A model generated the notes under the pieces. That model had not been told where the DNA came from, did not search any database, and saw only the letters and a list, made by a program, of their open reading frames with translations. Of a stretch of DNA of 34,667 bases, positions 1-8,965 are shown piece by piece. The DNA lies in IMG/VR virus record IMGVR_UViG_3300037475_000083, positions 1-34,667 of that record; one strand, 5' to 3'. The stretch's first letter is position 1. Every line of letters starts with the position of its first letter. This DNA comes from a virus. Both the position numbers and the translations under genes were made by a program.

Positions 1-1439
1 CCCATTCCCTTTTTCCTTGACCCTTCCGCTTTCCAGTATAATTTCTCTATAGAATTATATATTTTATTTAATTCTTTATCTTTAGACTTTCCTTCTAATT
101 TTATTCCAGAACCTAATCCAACATCGAATAGTTTAAATTCACCTTTTATTTCCTCAAGATTTATTCCGTTTCCATACTGATTTGCATAATTTTTATCGGG
201 AGTCATCCAATAACCTTTACCAAATCTTAAATTAGTATGAACCCCATGCTCACTATTTTTTATGTATCCTCTATAGTAAGTATTTGAACTAAAATGCTGA
301 TCAACCAATGCATCAGCTTTAGCTAATATAGAATCTTTATTAACCAAATTAGAATCCATATACTCAACATAACCCCTGACACCATCAAGAAGATTAGGAT
401 TATTCCGCATCTCATCAATGCCTGATTGAACCGTAAAATCAGATAACGCATTACGATGTTCCTCTGGAATATTGTCAGAGACTAATTGATCAACAGTAGC
501 AGATTGCAGATTATTGATTTGATCACGATTGAGAATTTCAAACTGAGCCGTATCATTAGCATGGTCAACTGGATGGCCTTGATCTGAGACATATCGTGTA
601 GCCTTATCCTGAATTTTTGGCTTTAGTGCAGCGCGTGATTCTGGATTGTCATTATGTTCCTGCATGTCTTTCCAGAATTGATAGGTTTCCTTATCAATCA
701 TTCCATCTGCAAAAGCCTTATCTGCATCACCAGAAGTAATAGGCGTATCAGTAGGCAAGCCACGCATACGATTAACATTTGCTTTTAATATTCCCCAAGC
801 AAATGGAATGGTGGATAAAGACATACCCAGTACACCACCCGCTCCCATGCCTTTGGCTATACCAAGAATGTCATGCTTGCCAGTTTCAGCATTGAAATTA
901 TCAATCGTTGCCTGTGGTAATGTCGCACCAGCACCAATGCCAAAACCTCTCGTTAACTCTTTACCAAACAATCCCATTGAAAGCGTTTGTTTTTCAGCTT
1001 CACTGCCAATTGTTTCAGGGAAATATTTCCCCATTGTTTCACCTAGCAACTCCTTGATAGGCTTTCTAAACAATTGTGGTGCAACGCGTCCAGCAACCGC
1101 AGTCAAAGGCTTTACAGCTAAACCGCCAGCTTCCGCAAACATCCAGCTTAATGGATTTAGAGATTGACCAAGTAAATTGGATGCTTCATTCACACCCCAT
1201 TGTGTCCAGCCTACCTCTGGATTTTCATTGCCACGTTTCAATGCCTCAAACGTAGCTGCTACAGTTTTCCCGCGAGGCGATTGATTGAATTCATTATCAA
1301 ATGATTTAATGGCATAGACTGGTGTTGCAATACCCGCTGATAAATTATCAAAAGCAGATTGAGCAACATCTGGCTTGTGAGTCAGATTGTCAGAAATAAA
1401 CTTTTCATGCGGCGTTAGTTCTTGATCACGGGTCAGCAT
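1..1439 (-). CDS. Putative ejected virion protein with ADP-ribosyltransferase-like C-terminus (3' end outside window)
   Basis: The frame is open for 479 residues and runs off position 1, so no stop is seen. The ATG at 1437-1439 overlaps the upstream TAA (TAATG), with AGGAG about seven bases ahead. The N-terminal two thirds is Ala/Gly-rich and unrecognised. Residues about 385-425 hold YYRGY (Arg390) and GYWMTPDKNYANQYG (409-423). This resembles the ADP-ribosyltransferase (ART) fold found in phage polyvalent proteins: an Arg on the first strand, then an S/T-bearing strand followed by a helix. The expected third catalytic Glu is not in the visible part. A peptide with the expected ending (GYQGI, then SEVMLFD) is encoded at the opposite window edge, so this gene and 33819-34667 are probably one gene of about 760 codons. 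It lies where T7-like phages encode ejected core proteins. The ART assignment was made by eye. Confidence 0.65.
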   Translation of the reverse strand, partial: MLTRDQELTPHEKFISDNLTHKPDVAQSAFDNLSAGIATPVYAIKSFDNEFNQSPRGKTVAATFEALKRGNENPEVGWTQWGVNEASNLLGQSLNPLSWMFAEAGGLAVKPLTAVAGRVAPQLFRKPIKELLGETMGKYFPETIGSEAEKQTLSMGLFGKELTRGFGIGAGATLPQATIDNFNAETGKHDILGIAKGMGAGGVLGMSLSTIPFAWGILKANVNRMRGLPTDTPITSGDADKAFADGMIDKETYQFWKDMQEHNDNPESRAALKPKIQDKATRYVSDQGHPVDHANDTAQFEILNRDQINNLQSATVDQLVSDNIPEEHRNALSDFTVQSGIDEMRNNPNLLDGVRGYVEYMDSNLVNKDSILAKADALVDQHFSSNTYYRGYIKNSEHGVHTNLRFGKGYWMTPDKNYANQYGNGINLEEIKGEFKLFDVGLGSGIKLEGKSKDKELNKIYNSIEKLYWKAEGSRKKGM

Positions 1440-3586
1440 TATTCAACTCCTGGAATAACGTTAATCCATTGCTCCTCCGGCGAAAGGAATTTTCTGTTTT
1501 CTTTTGAAGTTTTAAATATTTGTTGTCTTTGATATCCCTTTTCAGCCTTAAGTTTTTTCATTTCACTTACAGCTCGCGCCTTAAGATCACTCGTCAATGG
1601 TGCAGAATATGCAATATTGCCGCTCACATCTCTTGCCTGAACGATATTTTTAGGTGAGATGGTTACAGTCAATGGTGAACGATTCATCAGTTCAATATGA
1701 GCAGATTCACTCATGCCACGTCTGAGATATGCATTACCTTCATTGATGGCATACTGAGCAATAGCATCCATTTGCGCTGGCTCAATATCATTCTGTTTTC
1801 TATTTATCATGTAATTTGCGCCCGACATTGGCTCAAAAGCATTTTTAATATACTTGGCTACGTCTGGCACATAATTATCAGCGTTGTAAGTGCTGCCATC
1901 CTTTTTGCTAAACTGTAAATTTTTCTGTGCAATGAAATGAGCATAATTCATGCCAGACTGGACAAGATTTGAATTTAACATGGCTGCGGTTGCTGGATCA
2001 TTTTGCCCCTGAATCACTTTAAGTGAATCAGTCAATGCAACGTTAACACTGTTTTTTAAATAATCGTCTGTAATGGCATTTCCTGTATTTGGATCTGCCG
2101 AGGTATATTTTCTATTCTGGTTTGCAGTAATAAAATCCAGATTGTCCCTGTCAGAATTTCTTGTGCCACCCAGACTAATGGCTTGCATGACCACTTTCTG
2201 TTTTGGGTTTTTCATTTGATCTGCAAAATACAATTGATTCTGTGGTGAATACTGTTTGAAAGTATTATATGCATTAGCTGCGTTTACTGCGGGATCGCCA
2301 GCCGCATTAAAACCATTTTCAACTGTTGCAACATCTTCATAGGGAATAGGATGAACGGTAGGCCAATGATGAGCCTGTGCATAAGCAATTGAGTTATTAA
2401 CGTAAGTATTTTTATTCTTTGCCATCTCTGCTTTGATGGAATTCACTTCATCAACATTATCAGGCTTTGTATTCGTCAGTTTATTATTGAGATAGGATTG
2501 CGTGTCTGCAAAATCCCTTACAATTCTGCCGCCAATGGTTGTCCTTGCCATTAAGCGTTGAGAATTGCCATTACTCAAATCATTCATGTATTGAGTAAGC
2601 GCTTTTTTCTCTGCAAGGGAGGAATAATCAGTGCGTCCTTTTAATTCATCAACTCTTGCCTGAATTTTTGGCAATGGAGCATTTGAATTAATTAAACCGT
2701 CTGCCATTCTAACGCCATTAAATTGCTGCTTAATCTCATTACGCTGATTAGGCGTCATGTTTTCATAAGCCTGAACATTAAACTGGTGTTGCTGAATACC
2801 ATCAGACGCGTCTACAAAACTTCTATCAGAAGCATGATAATTGACTAGCCAGTTAGTATTCTCATCAACCGGATAATTAAGGTTATTAGCCTTATTTTTA
2901 TCTATTGGATTTGTCATTACAGCATGGAATGCTTCCGGTGTATGACCTTCAACATTCTGCACCATGTCATGCACATCTTTCTCAAGGTCAACAACATCTG
3001 ACATTGACTTGATAGCTGCACCACCCTGCAATGGCGTTAATGATCTTGCCAAAACGAGTGTTTTAATCTGCTTAAGCAACGCTTCCTGATAAGTTGCTGC
3101 ACCTTCTGCATCACCACTGCGCAATTTCTCTTTCAATACATTTAACTGGGCTGGCCAGTTTTCATAATGTTCAAATGCTGCGCCTATCTGCGATTGTTTT
3201 ACACTAGCCTGAATCGCATCCAGCTCTGTAGCATTTAAAGACTTACTTGAATACTGTTGCAGTTTTGATCTATCGCTCTTGTTGACGTATGCCGCCTGAG
3301 TCATTTTATCCAGACTGTCGCGCATGGTTTCCACATGCTTCATGGCATTGGCAGGGTCAGTCAGAATTTGTTCCTGCATACTCAACTTAAGCTCGTCAAC
3401 GTTAGCGACTGAGCTTAAATACATGGCATTACTTCTATCTTCCGCGATTGTTTCCGCTACCTTCTCACTGCTTTGAGCAATTGAGCCTAGCGTTTTGGCA
3501 AATTCTTCATACCCTTCCGCACCACTAGCCACATTAACTGGCTGAAATACAGGTTGAGATTCTTTGTATTGGGGAAATTCTGCCAT
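1439..3586 (-). CDS. Internal virion protein, T7 gp15-like position
   Basis: This encodes 715 residues, largely helical, hydrophilic and Gln/Asn/Ala-rich, with no signal peptide or membrane segment and no enzyme motif that I recognise. AGGG stands seven bases before the ATG. It follows the small gp14-like gene by 2 nt and overlaps the next gene by one base. By position (after tail tube B and the small hydrophobic core protein, before the large ejection proteins) it matches T7 gp15, an inner-core protein that is ejected and helps build the channel across the host envelope. The call rests on synteny, length and composition, because proteins of this class are poorly conserved. Confidence 0.6.
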   Translation of the reverse strand: MAEFPQYKESQPVFQPVNVASGAEGYEEFAKTLGSIAQSSEKVAETIAEDRSNAMYLSSVANVDELKLSMQEQILTDPANAMKHVETMRDSLDKMTQAAYVNKSDRSKLQQYSSKSLNATELDAIQASVKQSQIGAAFEHYENWPAQLNVLKEKLRSGDAEGAATYQEALLKQIKTLVLARSLTPLQGGAAIKSMSDVVDLEKDVHDMVQNVEGHTPEAFHAVMTNPIDKNKANNLNYPVDENTNWLVNYHASDRSFVDASDGIQQHQFNVQAYENMTPNQRNEIKQQFNGVRMADGLINSNAPLPKIQARVDELKGRTDYSSLAEKKALTQYMNDLSNGNSQRLMARTTIGGRIVRDFADTQSYLNNKLTNTKPDNVDEVNSIKAEMAKNKNTYVNNSIAYAQAHHWPTVHPIPYEDVATVENGFNAAGDPAVNAANAYNTFKQYSPQNQLYFADQMKNPKQKVVMQAISLGGTRNSDRDNLDFITANQNRKYTSADPNTGNAITDDYLKNSVNVALTDSLKVIQGQNDPATAAMLNSNLVQSGMNYAHFIAQKNLQFSKKDGSTYNADNYVPDVAKYIKNAFEPMSGANYMINRKQNDIEPAQMDAIAQYAINEGNAYLRRGMSESAHIELMNRSPLTVTISPKNIVQARDVSGNIAYSAPLTSDLKARAVSEMKKLKAEKGYQRQQIFKTSKENRKFLSPEEQWINVIPGVE

Positions 3587-3588
3587 GT

Positions 3589-4026
3589 TTAAACCCTCGA
3601 ACTAGGCGCTTTCGCAGAATAGGAATAAGCCGATGCTGCTGCACTGGCAACGTCACCAAATAATTGCGCGTACAAATTATTTTTAACATTTTCTTTCTGG
3701 TTTTTGATGTTTTGTTCTTCAAGCTCGCCTGTAATATCAATATTTTTCTGTTCCTTGGCGCCAATATTGAATGTATTTGCCTGAATTGCATTAAAACTGG
3801 GGGATGAAAAGGCAGTACCCGTAGTCGTCATATGCGCTTCCTGAGCCTTTAAAACCTTCTCCATGACATCAAAATTCTGCAAGGTTTTCTCTTGAGTCTG
3901 CAAACGAGTCTGGGATGCTTTCAAATCAAGCGCTTCCTGAGCCTTGTTAGCTGCTGCTATCTCCGACCCCATCTTTCCAGCCGTTGCAACCCCTGCAATC
4001 ACCAATGCTGCGACTTCTATACCCAT
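3589..4026 (-). CDS. Small internal virion protein, T7 gp14-like
   Basis: This encodes 145 residues. The N-terminus is hydrophobic and Ala/Gly-rich (residues 1-30, a possible membrane helix). A long amphipathic, Gln-rich helical region follows (about 30-120), then an Ala/Ser-rich tail. The layout matches the small ejection proteins of podoviruses (T7 gp14 class), which insert in the host outer membrane at the start of DNA delivery. GGAG lies seven bases before the ATG. It sits directly after tail tube B, as gp14 does after gp12 and gp13 in T7. The role is inferred from position and composition. Confidence 0.6.
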   Translation of the reverse strand: MGIEVAALVIAGVATAGKMGSEIAAANKAQEALDLKASQTRLQTQEKTLQNFDVMEKVLKAQEAHMTTTGTAFSSPSFNAIQANTFNIGAKEQKNIDITGELEEQNIKNQKENVKNNLYAQLFGDVASAAASAYSYSAKAPSSRV

Positions 4027-4037
4027 TGCCTATCTCC

Positions 4038-6125
4038 TTATAGCACTGCCGCATCAAGCTGATAGCTAATCCCCAATATCTGCAAGTCAAAAGGCGACCT
4101 TTGCGTTATTGATATGATTGGCACTCCATTATCATCAAACCGATTCGATCCTGAAAACGGCGAAATAATGGCTGTATCAGTCTGTGGCGTTATTGGCTTC
4201 CCATTAAACAATGGAAAACTCTGGTATGGTACCAACTTACCATTGATGGAAAAATCTAGCGAGTTGTAGTAATCGACATAAATACGCTGCACCGTCTTTT
4301 TAAATGGTGAGGTGCCAGCTTCGTAATATGGGTACATGGGCGTGAGTACGTTGCTATACAATAAGCCGATTAAAACGGTATCAGCAATTTCATCAGGATT
4401 ATCAACCGTGATTTGTCCTCCAACCACAAGATACTCGCCAAAGTCCTGATTAAGATAGAGAACCTGTACAGTATAGCCATCCAGCAAATCAAGTCCTGAT
4501 ACTACTCCTGTGGTTGCCATTGCTGCTGAAAAAGTACAATCCATTTTTGAATCATCAACCATTTGCTCAATCGTGAATTGATTTGTAAGGTTGTAGAACT
4601 TGAGAACGTGCATTGAATTATCAATCGTGCATATATCAATAATGTCTACATCATCCTGAAATACAGTTGGCGTTAATGCTGCCAATTTCACTTCCGCAGC
4701 AAACTGAAAAGTTGTAATCGTGTTGTCATTATTTAAAAAATAAATGAAGTTATCCTGAGATGTATCAGAACCTCTTACCAATGCGCGATTTTCAGGTGTC
4801 TTTACCAAATGAGATGATGCAACGGAAATATTACTGGAAACGTAAGTCAAACCAATTCCATTAAAATGGAAATTAATAATTGCCTTACCCGTTTTATTTG
4901 AATAGTAGGAATCATTGATATATGAAATCGGTTTTAAATCAGGTGAAGCGCCATATGCAGATTGCTGCCTTATGGAGAAGGATGTGGGCGTTAATGCTGT
5001 ATTCAAGTCTTGAGGACAGGCAAATTCATAATACTGGCAATAAATTTCCATTTGCTTGCCGCCATTCATCCATAAAATAGAACCAGAATTTGTCTGGCCA
5101 ATTGTATAAACGATTGCGTCTGTATCTGCACCCGTACCAACATCAAAGTTAATTGGCTTATTAATTTTAGATCCAAAAATGGTATTGCTTAGTGATGAAG
5201 TATTTCCAAACCATAAACGATTTTGAAAAAATAAAACTTTTGCTGGCCATCCAAGATCATCACTCCATGCTGGCTGGCGAATGGAATATTGCGAACCTGA
5301 AACGTAATAACCAGACGTCTGAAATGGTAATTGAACATCAGCAGTAAATGTAACTGTGTGTCCAACCTGACTAACAGTTTTAATAATCGCATAACCAATT
5401 GGCTGAAATTCACTTAATCCAGAACCAACTATTTCCCCACCTATCCAGTCATCTGTATATGTTGCACCGTCTGGCAATCCAGCGAATGCAATCGTTAGTA
5501 CATTCATGGCAACTGATAAGGTAACTGACGTACCACTATAATTTATTTTATTAAAATCATAGGAAGGATATGGATATATTGCGAGTGGATCAAAAGCAAA
5601 TGTAGGTGGATTATTTCCGTTGTACGCAGTGATGTATAATTTTCCTGGGATATGATCAGGATGACTAAATATGATTGCATCATTGTCCTGTGTGTAATCC
5701 AGTTCGCCTAATTCTGCCGATGTATACGGCATTGCGACTTGCTGAACAAACGTGAGTGAATCTGAAAATGCCACGACATTGGTACCATACGCAGTAACAA
5801 CGTCAGCGCCAGTATTCGTAATGATTTGTACCTGTGAAGCCGCCGATGTGAATACATTGAAAAATCCATTTACAGAAACAACCACATAATGATTGTTGAA
5901 GTTATCGACAAAATCATACATTCGGGAATTCATTTCAGCGTAGTCTGTTGCGTTGTAGCGTAGGGATGTACCCTTGCGCTTCTTGGCAAGCCCTGTGGTA
6001 CCTATTTCCATATTCAAAAGGCTTTGAGCTGCCGTCAGATACTCATTGGTATCTGTGCGCTTCCAAACCTGTACGTCTACTTCACCCGTAGTGAATTGGG
6101 TGAGATGGGTCATCTTCTGGGGCAT
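4038..6125 (-). CDS. Tail tubular protein B (nozzle), T7 gp12-like
   Basis: This encodes 695 residues, beta-rich with many aromatic and Asn/Thr residues. The N-terminus (FTTGEVDVQVWKRTDTNEY, then LLNMEIGTTGLAKKRKGT) matches the opening pattern of podovirus tail-nozzle proteins: a G-E motif, an R-x-D-x-x-x-Y motif and a G-x-x-x-R-x-G-T motif. The length is normal for the family (about 650-800). The product would form the hexameric distal tube of the short tail. AGGA lies seven bases before the ATG. It is 15 nt downstream of tail tube A, its usual partner. Confidence 0.88.
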   Translation of the reverse strand: MPQKMTHLTQFTTGEVDVQVWKRTDTNEYLTAAQSLLNMEIGTTGLAKKRKGTSLRYNATDYAEMNSRMYDFVDNFNNHYVVVSVNGFFNVFTSAASQVQIITNTGADVVTAYGTNVVAFSDSLTFVQQVAMPYTSAELGELDYTQDNDAIIFSHPDHIPGKLYITAYNGNNPPTFAFDPLAIYPYPSYDFNKINYSGTSVTLSVAMNVLTIAFAGLPDGATYTDDWIGGEIVGSGLSEFQPIGYAIIKTVSQVGHTVTFTADVQLPFQTSGYYVSGSQYSIRQPAWSDDLGWPAKVLFFQNRLWFGNTSSLSNTIFGSKINKPINFDVGTGADTDAIVYTIGQTNSGSILWMNGGKQMEIYCQYYEFACPQDLNTALTPTSFSIRQQSAYGASPDLKPISYINDSYYSNKTGKAIINFHFNGIGLTYVSSNISVASSHLVKTPENRALVRGSDTSQDNFIYFLNNDNTITTFQFAAEVKLAALTPTVFQDDVDIIDICTIDNSMHVLKFYNLTNQFTIEQMVDDSKMDCTFSAAMATTGVVSGLDLLDGYTVQVLYLNQDFGEYLVVGGQITVDNPDEIADTVLIGLLYSNVLTPMYPYYEAGTSPFKKTVQRIYVDYYNSLDFSINGKLVPYQSFPLFNGKPITPQTDTAIISPFSGSNRFDDNGVPIISITQRSPFDLQILGISYQLDAAVL

Positions 6126-6140
6126 AGCTCATCCTTGAAA

Positions 6141-6710
6141 CTATACAAATGTGACGCGATCAAAGTCATTGAACGGTGTACTTTGAACTGACCTCTCCAT
6201 GTCATTTTCTAGTATAGCTTTAGTTCGAGCATCTTTGTATTCCTGATACAAATATTTAGACAATTGAAGATTATTTGTAAGCGTAGGGGCGCATTTAGCT
6301 GCCGCGTATAAAACGAGCTGCCTTGCAACCAGTGGCGGCCAGTTTTCAAATGGCACGTCATTGGCTATGTAGTAATACTGAATGGGTAATGTGTTGGCCA
6401 GCATCATGCCATCCCATATGGCATATTCAGGCCATTGAGCGCCTGTTGCTGCCCACTGAAAGAATTTTCCATAGTTACCAGGCAACTGATAGCTATAAAC
6501 ATAATCAGGGGAAAAATTCGTCGTTTCAGGCGAGTAATTAGCTACATAAACAACCGCAAAATTCCAGTTGTAATCCAGCAATACTTCCTTGTAAAGTGAC
6601 AGAATTTTTTTTGAAACCGTATCAGCATCAGGACTATCCGTGATAGCAGAAACAGAGTTTCTTCCCAATTCAGACAGGGCATCATTCGTAAGGTCGAGTA
6701 ATGATGGCAT
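6141..6710 (-). CDS. Tail tubular protein A (gatekeeper), T7 gp11-like
   Basis: This encodes 189 residues, the normal length for this family. It has the typical helical N-terminus (LTNDALSELG, then DTVSKKILSLYKEVLLDYNWNFA) and a mid-region ending in YQLPGNYGKFFQW, which matches the L-P-x-D/N-x-x-R/K-x pattern of gp11-like gatekeepers. The C-terminal helix carries LVLYAAAKCAPTLTNN and a charged tail. The product forms the ring between portal and nozzle. It has a strong GGAGG five bases before the ATG, and that ribosome site sits just after a stem-loop (6720-6751). Confidence 0.87.
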   Translation of the reverse strand: MPSLLDLTNDALSELGRNSVSAITDSPDADTVSKKILSLYKEVLLDYNWNFAVVYVANYSPETTNFSPDYVYSYQLPGNYGKFFQWAATGAQWPEYAIWDGMMLANTLPIQYYYIANDVPFENWPPLVARQLVLYAAAKCAPTLTNNLQLSKYLYQEYKDARTKAILENDMERSVQSTPFNDFDRVTFV

Positions 6711-6719
6711 TACTACCTC

Positions 6720-6751
6720 CTAAAAAGAGGGGAAGCCCGTAAGGACTTCCC
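6720..6751 (-). terminator. Intrinsic terminator between head and tail genes
   Basis: On the minus strand a 9-bp stem (GGGAAGTCC with GGGCTTCCC, one G-T pair, loop TTAC) is followed at once by CTCTTTTTAG. It starts seven bases after the decoration-protein stop and ends in the ribosome site of tail tube A. It probably lowers tail-gene expression relative to the capsid genes instead of stopping all transcription. Confidence 0.75.
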
Positions 6752-6757
6752 AACCAA

Positions 6758-7600
6758 TTACGCTGTCGCAATGATACGATAATGGATTTTAGCCACGAAG
6801 GTACTATCACCAGTTGTAAATGCAGCAGTTGCATTACTGAGATAAATCCCTTTGTTAACCGTAGTCGTGAACGGAGCAACCGCAAGACTTCCAGCCTGAC
6901 GGAATGACGTACTAGCAGCAGCGCCAGTAAAGTCAGCAGCGGCTTCTGAGGCAGTAGCCAATACACCAGCACCGTTAACGGTGGAGTCATATTGAGCTGC
7001 AACCACACCACCAGCGGCAAACTGAGCAGCACCGTAGGTCATTACCAGTTCCATTTGATCAATGATGATCAAATTATTGGCGCCTGGAGCGGCAATCAAT
7101 AATTTTGGAGCTGCGTACATACCGTTGAATTCAGCCGCAGTAATCGCAACACTTGCGTATAACTGCAAGTTGTTAACGTTAAAGCCTGAATCGGTACCAA
7201 TACTTCCATTGGTATCGCCAGCAAGCAGGATATTGCCGACTGTATAGGACGCAGGAGCGCCATCAACAGAAGCAACATACGTCTTGGTGTTGTCGGTTAC
7301 GTTCTTTGCAGCCGCTTGACCCAATCCAGTTAGAACACTTGCGATTGTCCAGTTTGGCGCAGAGTATGAAACCATAAACTCGCCAAGCGTGGAATTTTCA
7401 CCAGTGTTTAATGGAAATGTGGAAGTGTCATCATAATTGATATAGATGACATCATTAGGCTTGATCTTTGCAGAAAGATCATTCATGTAACCAGCGGTAG
7501 TAATCGTCGCAAGATCATCCTCTGTGGAAGCAATGAAAATGCTAGGAGCTGTACTGGTGTTACCTTCGGATATTAAGGCAAACGTATCGAAATTTGACAT
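6758..7600 (-). CDS. Probable head decoration or head-fibre structural protein
   Basis: This encodes 280 residues, rich in Ala, Thr, Gly and Val with almost no Cys, which is a virion surface composition. The N-terminal ~60 residues contain TTAGYMNDLSAKIKPNDVIYINY, similar in style to short adaptor domains of phage structural proteins. The C-terminal half (about 140-280) has the pattern ITAAEFNGMYAAPKLLIAAPGANN, then AAGGVVAAQY, then KIHYRIIA. I associate this with a beta-sandwich domain common just downstream of phage capsid genes. GGAGG lies eight bases before the ATG within a 14-base leader shared with the gene at 18167. It lies 17 nt downstream of the capsid gene. The exact role is not proven. 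Confidence 0.6.
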   Translation of the reverse strand: MSNFDTFALISEGNTSTAPSIFIASTEDDLATITTAGYMNDLSAKIKPNDVIYINYDDTSTFPLNTGENSTLGEFMVSYSAPNWTIASVLTGLGQAAAKNVTDNTKTYVASVDGAPASYTVGNILLAGDTNGSIGTDSGFNVNNLQLYASVAITAAEFNGMYAAPKLLIAAPGANNLIIIDQMELVMTYGAAQFAAGGVVAAQYDSTVNGAGVLATASEAAADFTGAAASTSFRQAGSLAVAPFTTTVNKGIYLSNATAAFTTGDSTFVAKIHYRIIATA

Positions 7601-7617
7601 AGCAAAATCCTCCGTGA

Positions 7618-8499
7618 TTAGTTAGCTACAAATGGGTTATTAACGGTGAGGAGAGCTATACCATTTGCCTGAATTACTTCTGCACCAGAAGTCATGACTG
7701 TCAGCAATTCCCAACGATCATTTTGCGGTACCCAAGTAATAGAGGTCATCACATCACGGTTAAAGATTTGTACCATTGCTTCCTTGTTCACCAATGGAAT
7801 CAGGTAAGTATCTGTACCCAATGAACTGGTGAAAGGAATTGTGTTGATACCATTACTTCCGAGTGTGCGGATATCTACACCGAGGTAGGACACTAACTGG
7901 TTATCCACCAATGGGCGTCTGTCGTTGTAGAACAAGCTCACAACCTTGTCGTCGTTAAGCATGGATTTTTTAGTGATAGCTGCAAGCCACAATGAGCAAG
8001 CATGATTCATCACGTCCACACCTTGATCTTCAAGATAAGACAAGCCATCAGCCATCTTTCCTTCGTTCATACCTGTGTTGACACCAACGGTTACCGGAAC
8101 GGTATAGGTTGAGCCGAAGCCAGGGGAAGTGAACAGGGAATTGATCTTGATGTAATCGCACATACGGCCAGCCGCTTTCGCGTGTAGCTTCGCATGGTCA
8201 ACGATTTTGTCGTAGGCGAACAAGGTCTTTTCACCACCACCGATAACGGTTTTCAGTGCGTAGTTGAACGGCACGACCATTACGTTGGTTGGATTAACGG
8301 GAGTAACTGGAATATCAACAGGCGCATAAGTCTGTTGTTGCATCTCGATGATATCGGAAACAGGTACGTTGGTGGCATCACCAGTCGTTCCGTGGCGTTC
8401 CTCGATGGTGTTCATCAAGAATTGATGGTTCTGGAATTTGATTGTTACTTCGGTGTCAAATAATTCTGACGCTGTAGCTAAATTGATTTGGTTAGTCAT
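7618..8499 (-). CDS. Major capsid protein
   Basis: This encodes 293 residues starting MTNQINLATASELF. An upstream TTG in frame (8526) is possible, but GGGGGA seven bases before ATG 8499 decides the start. Features of HK97-fold capsid proteins are an N-terminal segment on nucleocapsid-like helices, an acidic/Gln stretch (SDIIEMQQQTYAPVDIPVTP), a central helix rich in Lys/Ala (DHAKLHAKAAGRMCDYIKIN), and a beta-rich C-terminus ending VTMTSGAEVIQANGIALLTV. It sits after the scaffold gene and a 490-base leader that holds its own promoter candidate. The identification rests mainly on position plus composition, with good overall agreement. Confidence 0.82.
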   Translation of the reverse strand: MTNQINLATASELFDTEVTIKFQNHQFLMNTIEERHGTTGDATNVPVSDIIEMQQQTYAPVDIPVTPVNPTNVMVVPFNYALKTVIGGGEKTLFAYDKIVDHAKLHAKAAGRMCDYIKINSLFTSPGFGSTYTVPVTVGVNTGMNEGKMADGLSYLEDQGVDVMNHACSLWLAAITKKSMLNDDKVVSLFYNDRRPLVDNQLVSYLGVDIRTLGSNGINTIPFTSSLGTDTYLIPLVNKEAMVQIFNRDVMTSITWVPQNDRWELLTVMTSGAEVIQANGIALLTVNNPFVAN

Positions 8500-8565
8500 C
8501 CTGACATCCCCCAATAGTTTCAACAAGGTTTCACGTAGAACGCGAAACGGTTCATTGATTAACTA

Positions 8566-8666
8566 TAGGGTTATGGTCTGGTGACCGGCCTATATTGATC
8601 TTGATCCTAAATCCAAGGTTATCGCTTTCACGGGCTTAGATTTAGAACAGTTTAATCATAACCCTA
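8566..8666 (-). repeat. Nested inverted repeats upstream of capsid gene
   Basis: The outer arms are TAGGGTTATG (8566-8575) and its perfect complement CATAACCCTA (8657-8666). The inner arms are CTAAATC (8607-8613) and GATTTAG (8639-8645). The outer right arm overlaps the -10 candidate, so it may act as a DNA dyad such as a repressor site. The inner pair would be inside the transcript and could fold. Confidence 0.55.
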
Positions 8667-8684
8667 AATTTAGAAGCATGTCTA
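8655..8684 (-). promoter_or_regulatory. Candidate promoter for the capsid gene
   Basis: Reading leftward: TAGACA (8679-8684, one mismatch to the sigma-70 -35 box), an 18-base spacer, then TATGAT (8655-8660, one mismatch to TATAAT). It would give a leader of about 150 nt. It follows a terminator-like stem-loop, which makes a separate capsid transcript sensible. Confidence 0.5.
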
Positions 8685-8929
8685 TATCTCTTTGTCTATG
8701 TACTTAAATCATCTATTTTTGCCATGTTTACTACATTACAAAAAATTAATTAGTCGGATTAGCGCGCTAATGCGATTTATTTTTATGGTGCCGATTAGTG
8801 TTTGGCACTAATTCGCACTTCATACCACAAAGAATTAGTGAAATTAGTGAAATTTGTAATTTTTCTAATTTTTGTAATATTTCGGGCAATTAATAACCAG
8901 AATGTAAATAATAAATTCAGGAATTTATA

Positions 8930-8965
8930 TAAAAGTAAATACCCGTTTAGATTTAACGGGTATTT
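8930..8965 (-). terminator. Stem-loop terminator after scaffold gene
   Basis: A perfect 11-bp stem (AAATACCCGTT 8937-8947 with AACGGGTATTT 8955-8965, 7-base loop) is followed leftward by ACTTTTATATA. It starts 27 bases past the scaffold stop. A second copy of GATTTAACGGGTA lies just upstream (about 8970-8983). The U-run is interrupted, so termination may be partial. Confidence 0.65.

Larger units (their letters stand above)
8500..8929. other. Long noncoding leader of the capsid gene
   Basis: This is about 430 bases with no credible gene, clearly more AT-rich than its flanks. It contains a promoter candidate (8655-8684), a 10-bp inverted repeat pair (8566-8575 and 8657-8666), an inner 7-bp pair, and long A/T runs around 8830-8935. 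It is bounded upstream by a strong stem-loop at 8937-8965. This is the largest gene-free stretch in the window and it sits directly before the most abundant virion protein, which argues for a regulatory role. Confidence 0.6.

Noticed and set aside
808-1167. Plus-strand open frame of 119 codons opposite the ART-like gene
   Set aside because: It is antisense to a well-supported gene, has no ribosome site, and has Pro/Ser-rich random-looking composition.
3534-3791. Minus-strand frame overlapping two core-protein genes
   Set aside because: It lies in another frame of the gp14-like gene, and the proper frames have ribosome sites and tight spacing.
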